Assembly: GCF_013128195.2 (NCBI RefSeq)
Contig: NZ_CP053452.2
Coordinates: 8,804,001-8,868,000, forward strand
Length of the DNA: 64,000 nt
Source of the DNA: Frigoriglobus tundricola
GTDB taxonomy: Bacteria > Planctomycetota > Planctomycetia > Gemmatales > Gemmataceae
Direction: 5' to 3'
Shown: positions 7,942 through 16,784 of the stretch, one piece after another
How the letters are laid out: the number at the start of each line of letters is the position of its first letter
How positions within the stretch are numbered: position 1 is the stretch's first letter
The notes under the pieces: model-generated
Databases searched by the model: none
Seen by the model: only the letters and a program-made list of their open reading frames with translations
What the model was told of the DNA's origin: nothing
Program-made: the position numbers and the translations under genes

Positions 7942-8829
7942 TTACGTCGCAACGTCACGAACCGGCACGCCGTTGACCCATTGCACCCACACGCGCCGCT
8001 CGGCGTCCCAGGCCAGCCCCGAGAAGCGCCGGGCGGCCAGATCGGCCGCGGCGTCGGCCGGCAGCGGGGTCCGCTCGGGAGCGGCCGGTACCCACACGCC
8101 GCCGAACACCTCACGCGCCCGCCGCCCAATACCCTTCCGCGCCTCCGCGATCCGGAGCCCGCCCAGTTCCGCCTGACCGAGCAGCCACACGACCACCGCG
8201 ACGAAGATCAAACTGGTTTTGGGAATCAGGAGACCGGCCACCAGAAACGCAACGGCCACCACGGTCCCGACCTGCACCGCGATCTCGGTCGCCCGGAGCC
8301 GCGTCGTGCGGATCGAGAGCAGCGCCCGCAGCACGCGCCCGCCGTCCATCGGGAAGCACGGCAGGAGGTTGAACAGGAACAGCACAGCGTTCGCGAAAAT
8401 CAATTCGGCCACAAAGACGTTGACGAAACTGGGCTCAGTGGCCTCGGTGAAGACGAAGGCCATGTCGGCCGCCAGCAGACCCAGCAACAATCCGCCTGCG
8501 ATAACCAGGTTCACTGCCGGACCCGCGAGGGTGACAATGACCTCCTGTAGCGGCTTCTCGGGCATCCGTTCGAGCGACGCGATGCCACCAATCGGGTACA
8601 AAGTGATGTCTCGTGTGCGGATACCGTAGGCCGCCGCCGCGAGCGCGTGCCCGACCTCGTGCAAGGCCACGCACCCGAACACGGCAAAGACCAGTAACAG
8701 GTTCAATGCAATGACATCGACACCCGCATTCCGCGTTTCCATCAGGACGAACAGAGGCAGCAACCAAAACGTCCCGTGGACGTAAGTATCTATTCCAAAT
8801 AACTTTCCGAGCTTCAATGAGCTAAACAT
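7942..8829 (-). CDS. Site-2 protease family (M50) membrane metalloprotease
   Basis: A 295-residue polytopic membrane protein. The zinc motif HEVGH is at 57-61 in the helix VFGCVALHEVGHALAAAAYG. The second active-site motif, NLLPCFPMDGGRVLRALL (near residue 170), carries the third ligand Asp, as in S2P/Rip/SpoIVFB proteases. These cleave membrane-spanning substrates such as anti-sigma factors. A soluble tail of about 60 residues follows the last helix; no CBS pair is seen. The ATG at 8829 is preferred over the upstream ATG because GGAAGGA lies 9 nt before it and the protein then starts as in the family (MFSSLKLGKLFGI). Its substrate is unknown, but two membrane-anchored ECF sigma factors in this window are possible candidates (speculative). 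Confidence 0.9.
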   Translation of the reverse strand: MFSSLKLGKLFGIDTYVHGTFWLLPLFVLMETRNAGVDVIALNLLLVFAVFGCVALHEVGHALAAAAYGIRTRDITLYPIGGIASLERMPEKPLQEVIVTLAGPAVNLVIAGGLLLGLLAADMAFVFTEATEPSFVNVFVAELIFANAVLFLFNLLPCFPMDGGRVLRALLSIRTTRLRATEIAVQVGTVVAVAFLVAGLLIPKTSLIFVAVVVWLLGQAELGGLRIAEARKGIGRRAREVFGGVWVPAAPERTPLPADAAADLAARRFSGLAWDAERRVWVQWVNGVPVRDVAT

Positions 8830-8935
8830 CGGTGAATATCCTTCCCGGAACGGCTTCACACCGCCCCTCTGCATTATTCGATGGCCGGAGGGCGAGATTG
8901 GGTTCGTGAACCTCATCGCTCCACAACTCCTGTTG

Positions 8936-10588
8936 TTACAACAGGATGAGCTTCGCAGCCGAGAAGAATATGAATATTCCGGTCACGTCCACGAGCGTCG
9001 CGACAAGGGCACCAGAAGCGACAGCCGGGTCCATACCGAACCTCTGGAGGCACAGCGGAATTATGCATCCCATCAAAGTGCCCCACAGACAAATTCCCAG
9101 TACGGCGATGGAGATGGCCAGCCCGAGGTGCCACCGACTAACCGGTTCCGTTCGCATCTCACACTCGGCTGGGAACTGATATTCCCAAACGGTGCCCATC
9201 TTCTGCGGCGGTTCGAGCGCTTTCACTCCCTCAGGTAACCGGACACGCGCTCGCTTCTCCATCGTCGTCGTTTGCGGGGTTCCCGCTGCGAGCGTCACCT
9301 CCCAACTTCTTCCCCCCCAGATCGAAGACGAAACCTCCTGAGCAGGCAAATCTGTATCCGCGGGCAGGCGCACGGCAAACGCCTCGTTCACCTTGCGTGG
9401 GCCGCTCCGGGTGTCACTGGGGGTAAGTGCCCCGCGGCCGAACGCGATCACGCCCAGCGTTAGACCGAGGGCCAGCCCCATGAGGAGCTCACGCCGCAAC
9501 ACGCGCCGCCAGTCCCGCGGGCTGGCGTACCCCAACGCCATCGCTCGCGTCACCAGCGTTGCCGCCTGCGTGCCGGAGTTACCACCGGTGGAAATACAGA
9601 GGGGAACGAACAGAGCCAAAACCACCACCGCCGCAATCAGTTCCTCGAAGTGCTCCATCACAGTGAACGTGGCGAGTTCGGCCACAAACAGGAGGGCCAG
9701 CCACTTCACCCGGCTCTTCCACACCCGGTAGAAGCTGGCGTTCAGGTAGTCGCCCTCGATCGGACCAACGGCCGCCTGCCGCTGCAAGTCCTCGGTCGCC
9801 TCCTCGCGCACCACGTCGAGTACGTCGTCGTGGGTGACGATGCCGAGCAACCCGAACTGGTCGTCTACGACCGGGGCGGCGAGGAAGTCGTACCGGGCGA
9901 AGAGCTGCGCCACCGCCTCCTTGTCATCGGAGTACCGGAGGGTGACGAGGTCCGTTTCCATCAGCTCGCGGATCAGGGCGTGCCGCGGGGCGAGGATGAG
10001 GTCGCGGAGCGAGACGACGCCGAGGAGGCGCCGCGGGGCGAGCGTGCCGTCCGCCCGGCGGTTGGCGTCGTCGAGAACGTAGATGTAATAGATCGTCTCG
10101 CGGTCGGGCGCCTGCTGGCGGAGCTGGTCGATGGCCTCGGCGGCGGTGAGCGTGCCCGGCAGCCACGCGTAGTCGGTCGTCATCAGCGCGCCGACGGTGT
10201 TCTCGCCGTACTGGAACAGCTTGGCGATGTCCTGCCGGTCGGCCTCGTCCACCAGCCGCATGATCGCTTCGGTCACCCGCGGCGGCAGGCGCCGGAGCAG
10301 GTCCACCCGGTCGTCGTGCGACATCTTCGAGAGCAGCTCGCCGACCTGCGGCCGCGCCTTCTCCGCCATCTGCACCTGGAGCGCCGGGGGCAGGTACTCG
10401 AACACGGACGCTTGGGTGCGGATGTTCGCCTGGCTGATGACCTCCCAGATCTGTTCGGGGGTGAAGTCTTCGTCGAGGGCCTCGGCCACCGTCGCCGGGT
10501 GCAACTGCTCGCAGAACTCGCGCAGACCCGTGGTGTTGCGCTCCGCGAGCATCTGCTTGACTTCGGGACTGAACAGCGGGTGGGCCAT
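8936..10588 (-). CDS. mgtE: MgtE-type magnesium channel/transporter with large periplasmic insert
   Basis: A 550-residue protein. The N-terminal superhelical MgtE domain (about 5-130) is followed by two CBS domains (about 135-260; GVVSLRDLILA and GIVTHDDVLDVV) and the membrane domain with the hallmark PLCISTGGNSGTQAATLVTR. The channel lets Mg2+ in and is gated by Mg2+ binding to the cytoplasmic domains. Oddly, residues about 386-485 insert roughly 100 hydrophilic residues between the third and fourth membrane helices, which by the known topology would face the periplasm; standard MgtE has a short loop there. The gene lies 107 bp upstream of the site-2 protease gene in the same direction. Confidence 0.93.
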   Translation of the reverse strand: MAHPLFSPEVKQMLAERNTTGLREFCEQLHPATVAEALDEDFTPEQIWEVISQANIRTQASVFEYLPPALQVQMAEKARPQVGELLSKMSHDDRVDLLRRLPPRVTEAIMRLVDEADRQDIAKLFQYGENTVGALMTTDYAWLPGTLTAAEAIDQLRQQAPDRETIYYIYVLDDANRRADGTLAPRRLLGVVSLRDLILAPRHALIRELMETDLVTLRYSDDKEAVAQLFARYDFLAAPVVDDQFGLLGIVTHDDVLDVVREEATEDLQRQAAVGPIEGDYLNASFYRVWKSRVKWLALLFVAELATFTVMEHFEELIAAVVVLALFVPLCISTGGNSGTQAATLVTRAMALGYASPRDWRRVLRRELLMGLALGLTLGVIAFGRGALTPSDTRSGPRKVNEAFAVRLPADTDLPAQEVSSSIWGGRSWEVTLAAGTPQTTTMEKRARVRLPEGVKALEPPQKMGTVWEYQFPAECEMRTEPVSRWHLGLAISIAVLGICLWGTLMGCIIPLCLQRFGMDPAVASGALVATLVDVTGIFIFFSAAKLILL

Positions 10589-10723
10589 AGAGCGACCAGT
10601 GTCGAACGCACCGCCCGAGATCCGTCGGCGCCTAACGAAAGGGACGAGCCCGGGGCCGGTCTTCCCTCGTTATCGGCGGATCAGGGGTGGGTCATGCGGC
10701 ACTCCTCGGCGGGGTGTCACGGG

Positions 10724-11575
10724 TTATTCGGCCAGAAGCACGTTGTCGATGAGGCGGGTGCCGCCGAGGAACACCGCGACCGCCGCGACCGCCGGTCGGT
10801 CCAGTCGGGTCACGGGTTGGAGCGTCTCGGCGTCCACCAGGCTGGCGTAATCCACCCGCGCGCCGGGGATCGCGGACAGGTCCGCGTGCAGCGCGGATGC
10901 GAGCCTCACTGCGTCGATCTCGGCCGCGCGGGCACGCGCCTGAACAGTCCGGAGCGCCTGATAAATCCGCGGGGCGACGGCGCGTTCGTCGGCACTCAGG
11001 TACCGGTTCCGCGAACTCAGCGCCAGGCCGTCCGGTTCCCGCACCGTCGGCTCGGTGCGAACCACGACCGGCACGTTCAGGTCGCGGGCCATCTGCGTGA
11101 TGATACGTGCTTGCTGGTAGTCCTTGGCTCCGAAATGAGCCGTGTCCGGCCGCACAATGTTGAACAACTTCAAAACCACGGTACAAACGCCACGAAAGTG
11201 CCCCGGGCGGCTCGCCCCGCACAGCCCCTCCCCCAACTGCGCCACGTCCACGAACGTGACGGCGTTCGTCGGGTACATCTCCTCGACGGTGGGCGCGAAG
11301 ATCAGGTCGGCGCCGGCGTCGCCGCACACCCGCTGATCGGCTTCGAGCGTCCGCGGGTACTTGGCGAAGTCCTCTTTCGGCCCGAACTGGGTCGGGTTCA
11401 CGAAGACCGACACGACCACGAACCGACTGGCGGCGCGCGCCGACCGGACGAGTGCCGCGTGCCCCTCGTGCAGCGCGCCCATCGTCGGAACGAACCCGAT
11501 ACTCGCCCCTTGCGCCCGCGCGGTCGTAACGGCCTCACGAGCCCCGGCAATGGTAGTAACGATCGGCGGAAGCAT
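10724..11575 (-). CDS. panC: Pantothenate synthetase (pantoate-beta-alanine ligase)
   Basis: A 283-residue cytoplasmic enzyme that joins pantoate and beta-alanine with ATP to make pantothenate, the coenzyme A precursor. It has the HIGH-like motif PTMGALHEGH (30-39), VFVNPTQFGPKEDFAKYPR, the pantoate-site GHFRGVCTVVLKLFN, the ATP-site FGAKDYQQ and the KMSKS-like LALSSRNRYLS. Length is typical. The start ATG has AGGGTG about 7 nt upstream. It is followed by mgtE 135 bp downstream. Confidence 0.97.
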   Translation of the reverse strand: MLPPIVTTIAGAREAVTTARAQGASIGFVPTMGALHEGHAALVRSARAASRFVVVSVFVNPTQFGPKEDFAKYPRTLEADQRVCGDAGADLIFAPTVEEMYPTNAVTFVDVAQLGEGLCGASRPGHFRGVCTVVLKLFNIVRPDTAHFGAKDYQQARIITQMARDLNVPVVVRTEPTVREPDGLALSSRNRYLSADERAVAPRIYQALRTVQARARAAEIDAVRLASALHADLSAIPGARVDYASLVDAETLQPVTRLDRPAVAAVAVFLGGTRLIDNVLLAE

Positions 11576-11615
11576 GCATCACCCTGGTCGCAATTGCGGT
11601 GCAAATCTCGGGGGG

Positions 11616-12179
11616 TCAGGCCTCGCCGCGGGCCTGGGCCTCCAGAACCATCGCCAGGTACGAGCGCGGCTCCTTGTCCGTCAGGCCGAGTTCGGCCGCG
11701 ACGGTGAGGAGCGTCGCCTTCGCGGTCTCGTACCGCGCTTCTTCGGCCATGATCTCCAGCTCCACGAACTCGCCGACGCGGTCCACACTATCGAAGCAGG
11801 CTTCCAGTTCGAACTCGTCGCGGTGGAACTGGTACACGCGGCGCTTCTTACGAACCACCGTTACGGGCTTGTAGCCGAGCGCAAGAAGCAGGCGCTCGGC
11901 GTCCGTGGCGACCGCGTCCCCGTCGGCGAGCGCAACCTCGATCTCCGGCCGCGTTTTGGTTTCGGTGTCGCGCCGCGGGCCTTTGTACGTCAGGTAGTTC
12001 TTCGGGCCGATGCGGCGGAGCCGGAACGCCTCGTCGGCGGCCTTCAGGTCGCGGTCCGGGGCCGAGAGGTACAGGTCCACGTCGGTGCGGTCCTGCGCCA
12101 GCGCCGCGCCCCAGTCGAGGAGCGTCGCGACCGCCGCGGCGCGGTCGGCGTTGCGGTATTTCACTTCGACTTCGAGCAT
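11616..12179 (-). CDS. CYTH-domain protein (class IV adenylate cyclase / triphosphatase-like)
   Basis: A 187-residue single-domain CYTH protein. It starts MLEVEVKYR, the ExExK triphosphate-binding signature. Further tunnel residues appear in FRLRRIG, YLTYKGPR, RPEIEV, VRKKRRVY, ELEACFDSV and GEFVELEIM. CYTH proteins form a beta-tunnel that hydrolyses inorganic or thiamine triphosphate or cyclises ATP; sequence alone does not choose between these. The ATG at 12179 gives the exact domain start; the longer frame adds 30 residues without family support. It lies 40 bp upstream of panC on the same strand. Confidence 0.88.
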   Translation of the reverse strand: MLEVEVKYRNADRAAAVATLLDWGAALAQDRTDVDLYLSAPDRDLKAADEAFRLRRIGPKNYLTYKGPRRDTETKTRPEIEVALADGDAVATDAERLLLALGYKPVTVVRKKRRVYQFHRDEFELEACFDSVDRVGEFVELEIMAEEARYETAKATLLTVAAELGLTDKEPRSYLAMVLEAQARGEA

Positions 12180-12330
12180 CGCTTTGCGGCCCGTCGCGGT
12201 TCGAGTGTGGCGGTTGGTACTGATGGTCGGCCAGCGGACCGGTGCACGAAAAGCCGGCACACGAAACACGGACCAGAGCTAAGATAGCTTGGTACACTGG
12301 AGACGGACATCTGTCTAAGGAGAACGCCAA

Positions 12331-12642
12331 GTGGCCGAGCGCGTGACGGTGGTGAAGGGCGCCGACATTCCCGAAGGCGGGAGCGTGGTGGTGAACGTTC
12401 GCAAGAAGGACGTCGCCATCTTCCGCGTCAACGGGGTCCTGCACGCCATTGACGACATGTGCCCGCACATGGGCGCGTCGCTGTCGGGCGGGTTCGTCGA
12501 GGACGGGTGCGTCTCGTGCCCCTGGCACTACTGGCGGTTCCGGCTCAGCGACGGCGCGTGGGCCGACAACCCGAAGGTCAAGCTCGGCGCGTACCCGGTC
12601 CACGAGGCCGACGGCGTGGTGCAACTGGAACTGCCCGATTAG
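12331..12642 (+). CDS. Rieske [2Fe-2S] ferredoxin-like protein (NirD/BphF type)
   Basis: A 103-residue protein that is a single Rieske domain. The cluster ligands are in CPHMGASL and CPWHYWRF, the C-x-H and C-x2-H pairs spaced as in small Rieske ferredoxins and NirD. It has no signal peptide, so it is probably a cytoplasmic electron carrier. The start is GTG at 12331 with AAGGAG 8 nt upstream. No oxygenase or nitrite reductase partner is adjacent. It is divergent from the CYTH gene. Confidence 0.93.
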   Translation: MAERVTVVKGADIPEGGSVVVNVRKKDVAIFRVNGVLHAIDDMCPHMGASLSGGFVEDGCVSCPWHYWRFRLSDGAWADNPKVKLGAYPVHEADGVVQLELPD

Positions 12643-12697
12643 TGAAAGTCGGCGGGTTTTGACGTTGGCGGTCCGGGCTCATGTTGAACAGTCTTCT

Positions 12698-12788
12698 GGG
12701 ACCGCGGGCGTCCCGCCCGCTGCTCGACACAGGGCCTCGCGGCACGAAGCGCCGGGGTGCAACGGGCGGACGGGACGCCCGCGGTCTC
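12698..12788. repeat. Interspersed inverted repeat (GC-rich)
   Basis: A left arm at 12698-12720 (begins GGGACCGCGGGCGTCCCGCC) and a complementary right arm at about 12763-12788 enclose about 42 nt. The arms contain the internal palindrome GGGCGTCCCGCCC. It lies between the Rieske gene and the cytochrome-like gene and contains no ORF. Confidence 0.7.
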
Positions 12789-12837
12789 GGGCAAAATCAT
12801 CACATGACTTGGGCTGACCCGCTTTGGAACCCCACCC

Positions 12838-13320
12838 ATGACTCGCACCCGGTTCTGGTTCGCGACGGCCGTCTTTGCGGTGGGGGCCGTGTTCCTGTCG
12901 CTCGCGCACTCGCAGCCGCAGCCCGCCCGGAAGCCGCTGCCGAAACCCGAGCCGGTCGCCGAAACGAAACTGCTCATGGAAGGGATTGCCGACCCGAACA
13001 CCCGTGCGCTGGGCAAACTGCTCGCCGCCAAACCGAAGGACGCCGACGCCTGGGCGTTCGCGCGGGGCCAGTCGCTCCTCCTGGCCGAGGCCGGCAACCT
13101 CCTGATGATGCGGCCCCCGAAGTCGAAGGCCGGTGAGGACTCGTGGCTGACGCACGCCGGGGAGCTGCGCGACAGCGCCACGGCGCTCGCGCGGGCCGCC
13201 GCGGCGAAGGACTACCTCCAGGCCCGAACGGCCCTGGCCGGCGTGGCCAACGCATGCAACCGGTGCCACCAAACGTTCCGTGTAGGCCTGCGGGTGGACC
13301 CGTTCCCCGAGGACCGCTGA
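12838..13320 (+). CDS. Secreted c-type cytochrome-like protein (single CxxCH near C-terminus)
   Basis: A 160-residue protein with a signal peptide (hydrophobic residues about 6-22, ending SLAHSQPQ). The mature part is mostly helical, and one heme-c motif, CNRCH, is at 140-144 close to the C-terminus. A helical bundle with the heme motif in the last helix is the pattern of cytochrome c'/c556-type class II cytochromes. It probably carries electrons or binds a small ligand in the periplasm. The upstream GC-rich inverted repeat separates it from the Rieske gene; no obvious redox partner is next to it. Confidence 0.72.
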   Translation: MTRTRFWFATAVFAVGAVFLSLAHSQPQPARKPLPKPEPVAETKLLMEGIADPNTRALGKLLAAKPKDADAWAFARGQSLLLAEAGNLLMMRPPKSKAGEDSWLTHAGELRDSATALARAAAAKDYLQARTALAGVANACNRCHQTFRVGLRVDPFPEDR

Positions 13321-13467
13321 CCGTTCGGCGCTTGACACCCGGTTGTCACCCGTCTAGCCTGACCCCGGTTCGCGCAAAATTCCGGCCCGCGGCGGCCGAA
13401 CCACCTGTCAGCCGGCGCCGTGCCGCTCGGCGCGAGTCCGTCGAACCCCAACCGAGTGCCCAACACA

Positions 13468-14379
13468 ATGTCTACCGCGCCGACCCCCCCGCTCTCTTCC
13501 GGGACCACGCCGCCGGGCCACGCCCCGGCGCCGCAGGCGCCCCAGAAGCGGGCCATCACCCTCATTAGCCACTCGATGTTGTTCTACTGGTGGCCGATCT
13601 GGTTGCTCGGCTTCATTATGGCCGGGATCACCTACCTCGAGAACCACCGGTTGGCCGTCCTCCCCGCGCACTCGAAGGTGACCCTCATTGAGGGCGGAAC
13701 CGAGCCGAACGCGACGGCCTACCGCGTCGCCGTGCAGAACCCGCCCACGAACTCGCTCAACCGCGCCGCGCAGGTGACCCAATCGGCCGGGGACGAGGAC
13801 GCGTTCCCGACCCGCGTGTCGCAGCGGGTGTGGATGGCGCCGATGTTTTGCGTCGTACTCCTGCTCACGGTGGTCATCACCAACGTGCCGCTGCGCGGGC
13901 TCTGGTCGTTCCTGGTGCTGCTGATGCTGCTGGTCATCGCCCTGCTCATCAACCTCATCCCCGACGGCTGGAACAAGTTGCTCAGCGCCCTGGGCAACCT
14001 GCACATTTACATCAACATGGCCGGCTACCTGTTCATCGCCACGGTCGTGTTCATCCTGTGGGCGGTGTCGGTGTTCATCTTCGACCAGCGCACCTACTTG
14101 ATCGTCACGCCCGGCCAGATCCAGGTGTGCGAACACGTCGGCGCGTCGATCCGCAGCTTCGACACGACCGGGCTGGCGTTCGAGAAGCAGCGGGACGACC
14201 TGTTCCGGCACTGGCTCCTGGGCTTCTTCTCCGGCGACCTGATCGTCCGCACGTCCGGGGCCGAGCGGGAAACGATCCGGCTGCCGAACGTGCTGTGGAT
14301 CGGCTGGCGGCTGGAGGAAGTGCAGGCGCTGCTCCGCGAGAAGGCCACCGTTCAGTCGACGACGGTCGTCACGCATTAA
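13468..14379 (+). CDS. Membrane protein of unknown function with a PH-like C-terminal domain
   Basis: About 303 residues, not a family I can name. A Pro-rich N-terminus (about 1-30) precedes a first membrane helix (about 38-57), an extracytoplasmic loop with NPPTNSLNRAA, a pair of strong helices (about 125-165) and a further helix (about 183-203). The C-terminal about 95 residues (TYLIVTPGQIQVCEHVGASI, later RETIRLPNVLWIGWRLEE) look like a bacterial PH-type beta domain. The ATG at 13468 is chosen over an upstream GTG that would add 16 residues; neither has a clear ribosome site. A possible promoter, TTGACA (13332) with TAGCCT 17 nt later, lies upstream. Confidence 0.6.
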   Translation: MSTAPTPPLSSGTTPPGHAPAPQAPQKRAITLISHSMLFYWWPIWLLGFIMAGITYLENHRLAVLPAHSKVTLIEGGTEPNATAYRVAVQNPPTNSLNRAAQVTQSAGDEDAFPTRVSQRVWMAPMFCVVLLLTVVITNVPLRGLWSFLVLLMLLVIALLINLIPDGWNKLLSALGNLHIYINMAGYLFIATVVFILWAVSVFIFDQRTYLIVTPGQIQVCEHVGASIRSFDTTGLAFEKQRDDLFRHWLLGFFSGDLIVRTSGAERETIRLPNVLWIGWRLEEVQALLREKATVQSTTVVTH

Positions 14380-14380
14380 C

Positions 14381-14477
14381 AAGTCGTAAGGCCCTAACGT
14401 CGCAAGTCGCTCCGTCGAAGACCTTCGCTGTGGAGGTCTTCGACGGAACGACTTGCGACGTTAGGGCCTTACGACTT
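14381..14477. repeat. Near-perfect 44-bp inverted repeat, convergent-gene terminator position
   Basis: Arms at about 14381-14424 and 14434-14477 pair with one mismatch around a 9-nt loop. The element begins 1 nt after the stop of the membrane-protein gene and ends just before the stop of the convergent acidic-protein gene, so it can end transcription from both sides. The ends (AAGTCGTA) and centre (GTCGAAGACC) are shared with the hairpin at 17123-17173. Confidence 0.85.
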
Positions 14478-14487
14478 CGATTCCCGG

Positions 14488-14967
14488 TCAGTCCTTAATC
14501 TCTTCCTTGACGAGATTGATGTAGAACGTGCCCTTCTTTTCCTCGATCTTCTTGGCAAGGAGGGCGTCGGCTTCGGCCCGCTGGTTGTACGGGAACTTGT
14601 CCACTACCTTGCTGCCGTTGTCGTAGACGACCCAAACGGCACGGGTGCGGACCTCCTTCGCGGCGCGCGAGCGCTTGGCCGCGGGTTTCTTGGCCGAAGG
14701 CTTCTTGACCGCTTTTTTGGCCTTCTTCTTTTTCGGCTTGTCCTCATCGTCGTCGTCGCCGCCGTCTTCGATATCGCCATCCGCATCGACGTCCGCGTCG
14801 ACTTCGGCCTCGCCGTCGATGACGCCCTCGACCTCGGCATCGGCATCGCCTTCTTCCTCTTCCTCCTCTTCGTCGCCCTCGACCTCGACGTCCTCGTCCT
14901 TCTTGCGGGCCTCAACGGCCTCGGCCTCGCGCCGCAGATCCATCCGGCTCCTGCGCCCCTTTGCCAT
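14488..14967 (-). CDS. Bipolar acidic/lysine-rich protein, histone-tail-like
   Basis: A 159-residue protein with extreme composition. Residues about 24-77 are almost all Asp/Glu with Ala/Val (an uninterrupted Glu run, then DADADVD-type repeats). Residues about 78-108 are Lys/Ala/Pro-rich (KPKKKKAKKAVKKPSAKKPA), like histone H1 tails. The last 50 residues are a small folded segment (AVWVVYDNGSKVVDKFPYNQ) predicted beta-alpha. No enzymatic motif is visible. It could bind nucleic acid through the basic segment with the acidic segment as autoinhibitor; that is inference. The G+C-rich Asp/Glu codons make a visible repetitive stretch. Confidence 0.7.
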   Translation of the reverse strand: MAKGRRSRMDLRREAEAVEARKKDEDVEVEGDEEEEEEEGDADAEVEGVIDGEAEVDADVDADGDIEDGGDDDDEDKPKKKKAKKAVKKPSAKKPAAKRSRAAKEVRTRAVWVVYDNGSKVVDKFPYNQRAEADALLAKKIEEKKGTFYINLVKEEIKD

Positions 14968-15023
14968 GTCCCGTCCCTCCCAGCGTGATTACATTCGTAG
15001 CAGTTAGCCTAATGCGGGAATAC

Positions 15024-15044
15024 GCACCCGACAAGTGCGGGTGC
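15024..15044 (-). terminator. Hairpin downstream of purB
   Basis: GCACCCG (15024-15030) and CGGGTGC (15038-15044) form a perfect 7-bp stem with a 7-nt loop, 22 bp after the purB stop on the minus strand. There is no long T-run, so this is a candidate only. Confidence 0.45.
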
Positions 15045-15065
15045 CCGTCCGAAACGCGGTGTCCG

Positions 15066-16559
15066 CTACACGTGCAACAGGGCCGTCTTCCCCAACACGC
15101 CCGCATAAGCCCGGCGAATCGGCTCGACGTGTTCGGCGACGAACTCCTCCACCTGCTGCGGGGAGCGCCCGACGAATTCCTGCGGCCCCTGCCCCGTGAT
15201 CGCGGCAAAATCCACCTTCTCAAACGCCGCCTCTTTCTGCAAGCGACTCAAAAGTTCCGCGGTGGACCCGGTCCCGTCTTTCACGCGGGCCGTGACCGCG
15301 TGGCTGTGCTGCCGCACGACCTCGTGAACCGCCTGACGGTCCTCGCCGGCCCGCACCGCCGCCATCATCAGGTTCTCCGTCACCATGTACGGCAGCAGCT
15401 CGCGCACGTTCCGCGCGATCACCGGGCGGTTCACCACCAGTCCGCTGTGATCCGGCCCGGTCTTCTGCGTGAGCAGGTTGAGGGCGATCCGGAGGACGGC
15501 GTCGGCCGCGAGAAACGCTTGGGGGATGTAGAGGCGGCGGCACGCACTGTCGTCCAGGGTGCGTTCGAACCACTGCGTCGCCACCGTACCGGCGGCCATT
15601 GCGGGCAGCCCGGAGATGAACCGCGCCAGGCTGCACATGCGCTCCGCCCGCATCGGGTTTCTCTTGTAGGCCATCGCGCTCGACCCGATCTGGTCCGCCT
15701 CGAACGGCTCGTCGATCTCCTGCCGGTGCGCCAGCAGCCGGAGGTCGGTGCCCCACTTGTGCGCGGACTGGGCGAGGCCGTTGAGGGCATCAAGTACCTG
15801 CGCGTCGACCTTGCGCGTGTACGTTTGGCCGGTGACCGGGAACACGCGGCCCTCGAAGCCCATCTTCTTGGCGACAAGGGCGTCGAGCCGCTTCACCTTC
15901 TCGTGATCGTCGCGGAACAGTGCCAGGAAACTCGCCTGGGTGCCGGTCGTGCCCTTCGCACCGCGGAACAGCAGCCCGTCGCGGCGGCGTTCGAGTTCCT
16001 TCAGGTCCAGCACGAAGTCGTAGAGCCAGAGCGTCGCGCGCTTGCCCACGGTCGTGAGCTGGGCCGGCTGGAAGTGGGTGAAGCCGAGCGTCGGCTCGTC
16101 CTTCCACGCCACGGCGAACCGCGCGAGTGCATCAATCACGCTGGCGAGCGATTCGCAGAGCTGGTTCAGGCCCTCGCGCATCAGGATGAGGTCGGCGTTA
16201 TCGGTGACGTAGCACGAGGTCGCGCCGAGGTGGACGATCTCCTTGCAGTCCGGGGCCACGTCGCCGAGCGCGTGGACGTGCGCCATCACGTCGTGCCGCA
16301 AGCGCTTCTCGTGAGCGGCCGCGTTTTTCAGATCAATGTCGTCGAGGTGCGCGCGGAGTTCGGCGAGGTGTGCGGCCGTGATCCGGGGCGATTTGCCGTC
16401 GTCCGCGAGGACGCCCAGTTCGGCCTCGGCTTCCGCGAGGGCGAGCCACAGCCGGCGCCAGGTGCGAAACTTCCGGAGCGGCCCCCACCGCTCCGCCATC
16501 TCCTTCGAGGCGTAGCGGCCGATGAGCGGGTTGTCGTAAACGTCGTTCGGTTGCGTCAT
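15066..16559 (-). CDS. purB: Adenylosuccinate lyase
   Basis: A 497-residue member of the fumarase/aspartase superfamily. It cleaves SAICAR to AICAR and adenylosuccinate to AMP in purine synthesis. The superfamily signature GSSAMAYKRNPMRAERM is near residue 290-305, with conserved blocks at ATSCYVTDNADL, FTHFQPAQLTTVGKR and KGTTGTQASFL. Length suits the longer PurB branch that resembles the eukaryotic enzyme. It stands alone, followed by a small hairpin. Confidence 0.96.
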   Translation of the reverse strand: MTQPNDVYDNPLIGRYASKEMAERWGPLRKFRTWRRLWLALAEAEAELGVLADDGKSPRITAAHLAELRAHLDDIDLKNAAAHEKRLRHDVMAHVHALGDVAPDCKEIVHLGATSCYVTDNADLILMREGLNQLCESLASVIDALARFAVAWKDEPTLGFTHFQPAQLTTVGKRATLWLYDFVLDLKELERRRDGLLFRGAKGTTGTQASFLALFRDDHEKVKRLDALVAKKMGFEGRVFPVTGQTYTRKVDAQVLDALNGLAQSAHKWGTDLRLLAHRQEIDEPFEADQIGSSAMAYKRNPMRAERMCSLARFISGLPAMAAGTVATQWFERTLDDSACRRLYIPQAFLAADAVLRIALNLLTQKTGPDHSGLVVNRPVIARNVRELLPYMVTENLMMAAVRAGEDRQAVHEVVRQHSHAVTARVKDGTGSTAELLSRLQKEAAFEKVDFAAITGQGPQEFVGRSPQQVEEFVAEHVEPIRRAYAGVLGKTALLHV

Positions 16560-16784
16560 GACTTGAGAAAATCCGGGCGCGTGAGGGGCGTGTGCCGCCG
16601 ACTCGGTCGTCCGCTCGGCGCGCCCCGACCCGTCGCCAGAAGCGGCACACGACGCAGTACGTTGTACGATTTCTGCCCCGCTCGGTGCGCGCGGGGCCGC
16701 ACGCGGGACCGGGGTGGGGTAAGCTTCCGCGACAGGAAGTTCGGCCCTTCCGGCCGGCTGTCGTGATCACGTTACAGGAGGACG

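Noticed and set aside
9650..11707. Long plus-strand open frame (685 codons) across mgtE and panC
   Set aside because: It is the high-G+C shadow of two clear minus-strand genes; its translation is Arg/Val/Glu-rich and has no domain.
14961..16766. Long plus-strand open frame opposite purB
   Set aside because: Shadow of purB; composition is typical of antisense reading of a GC-rich gene.
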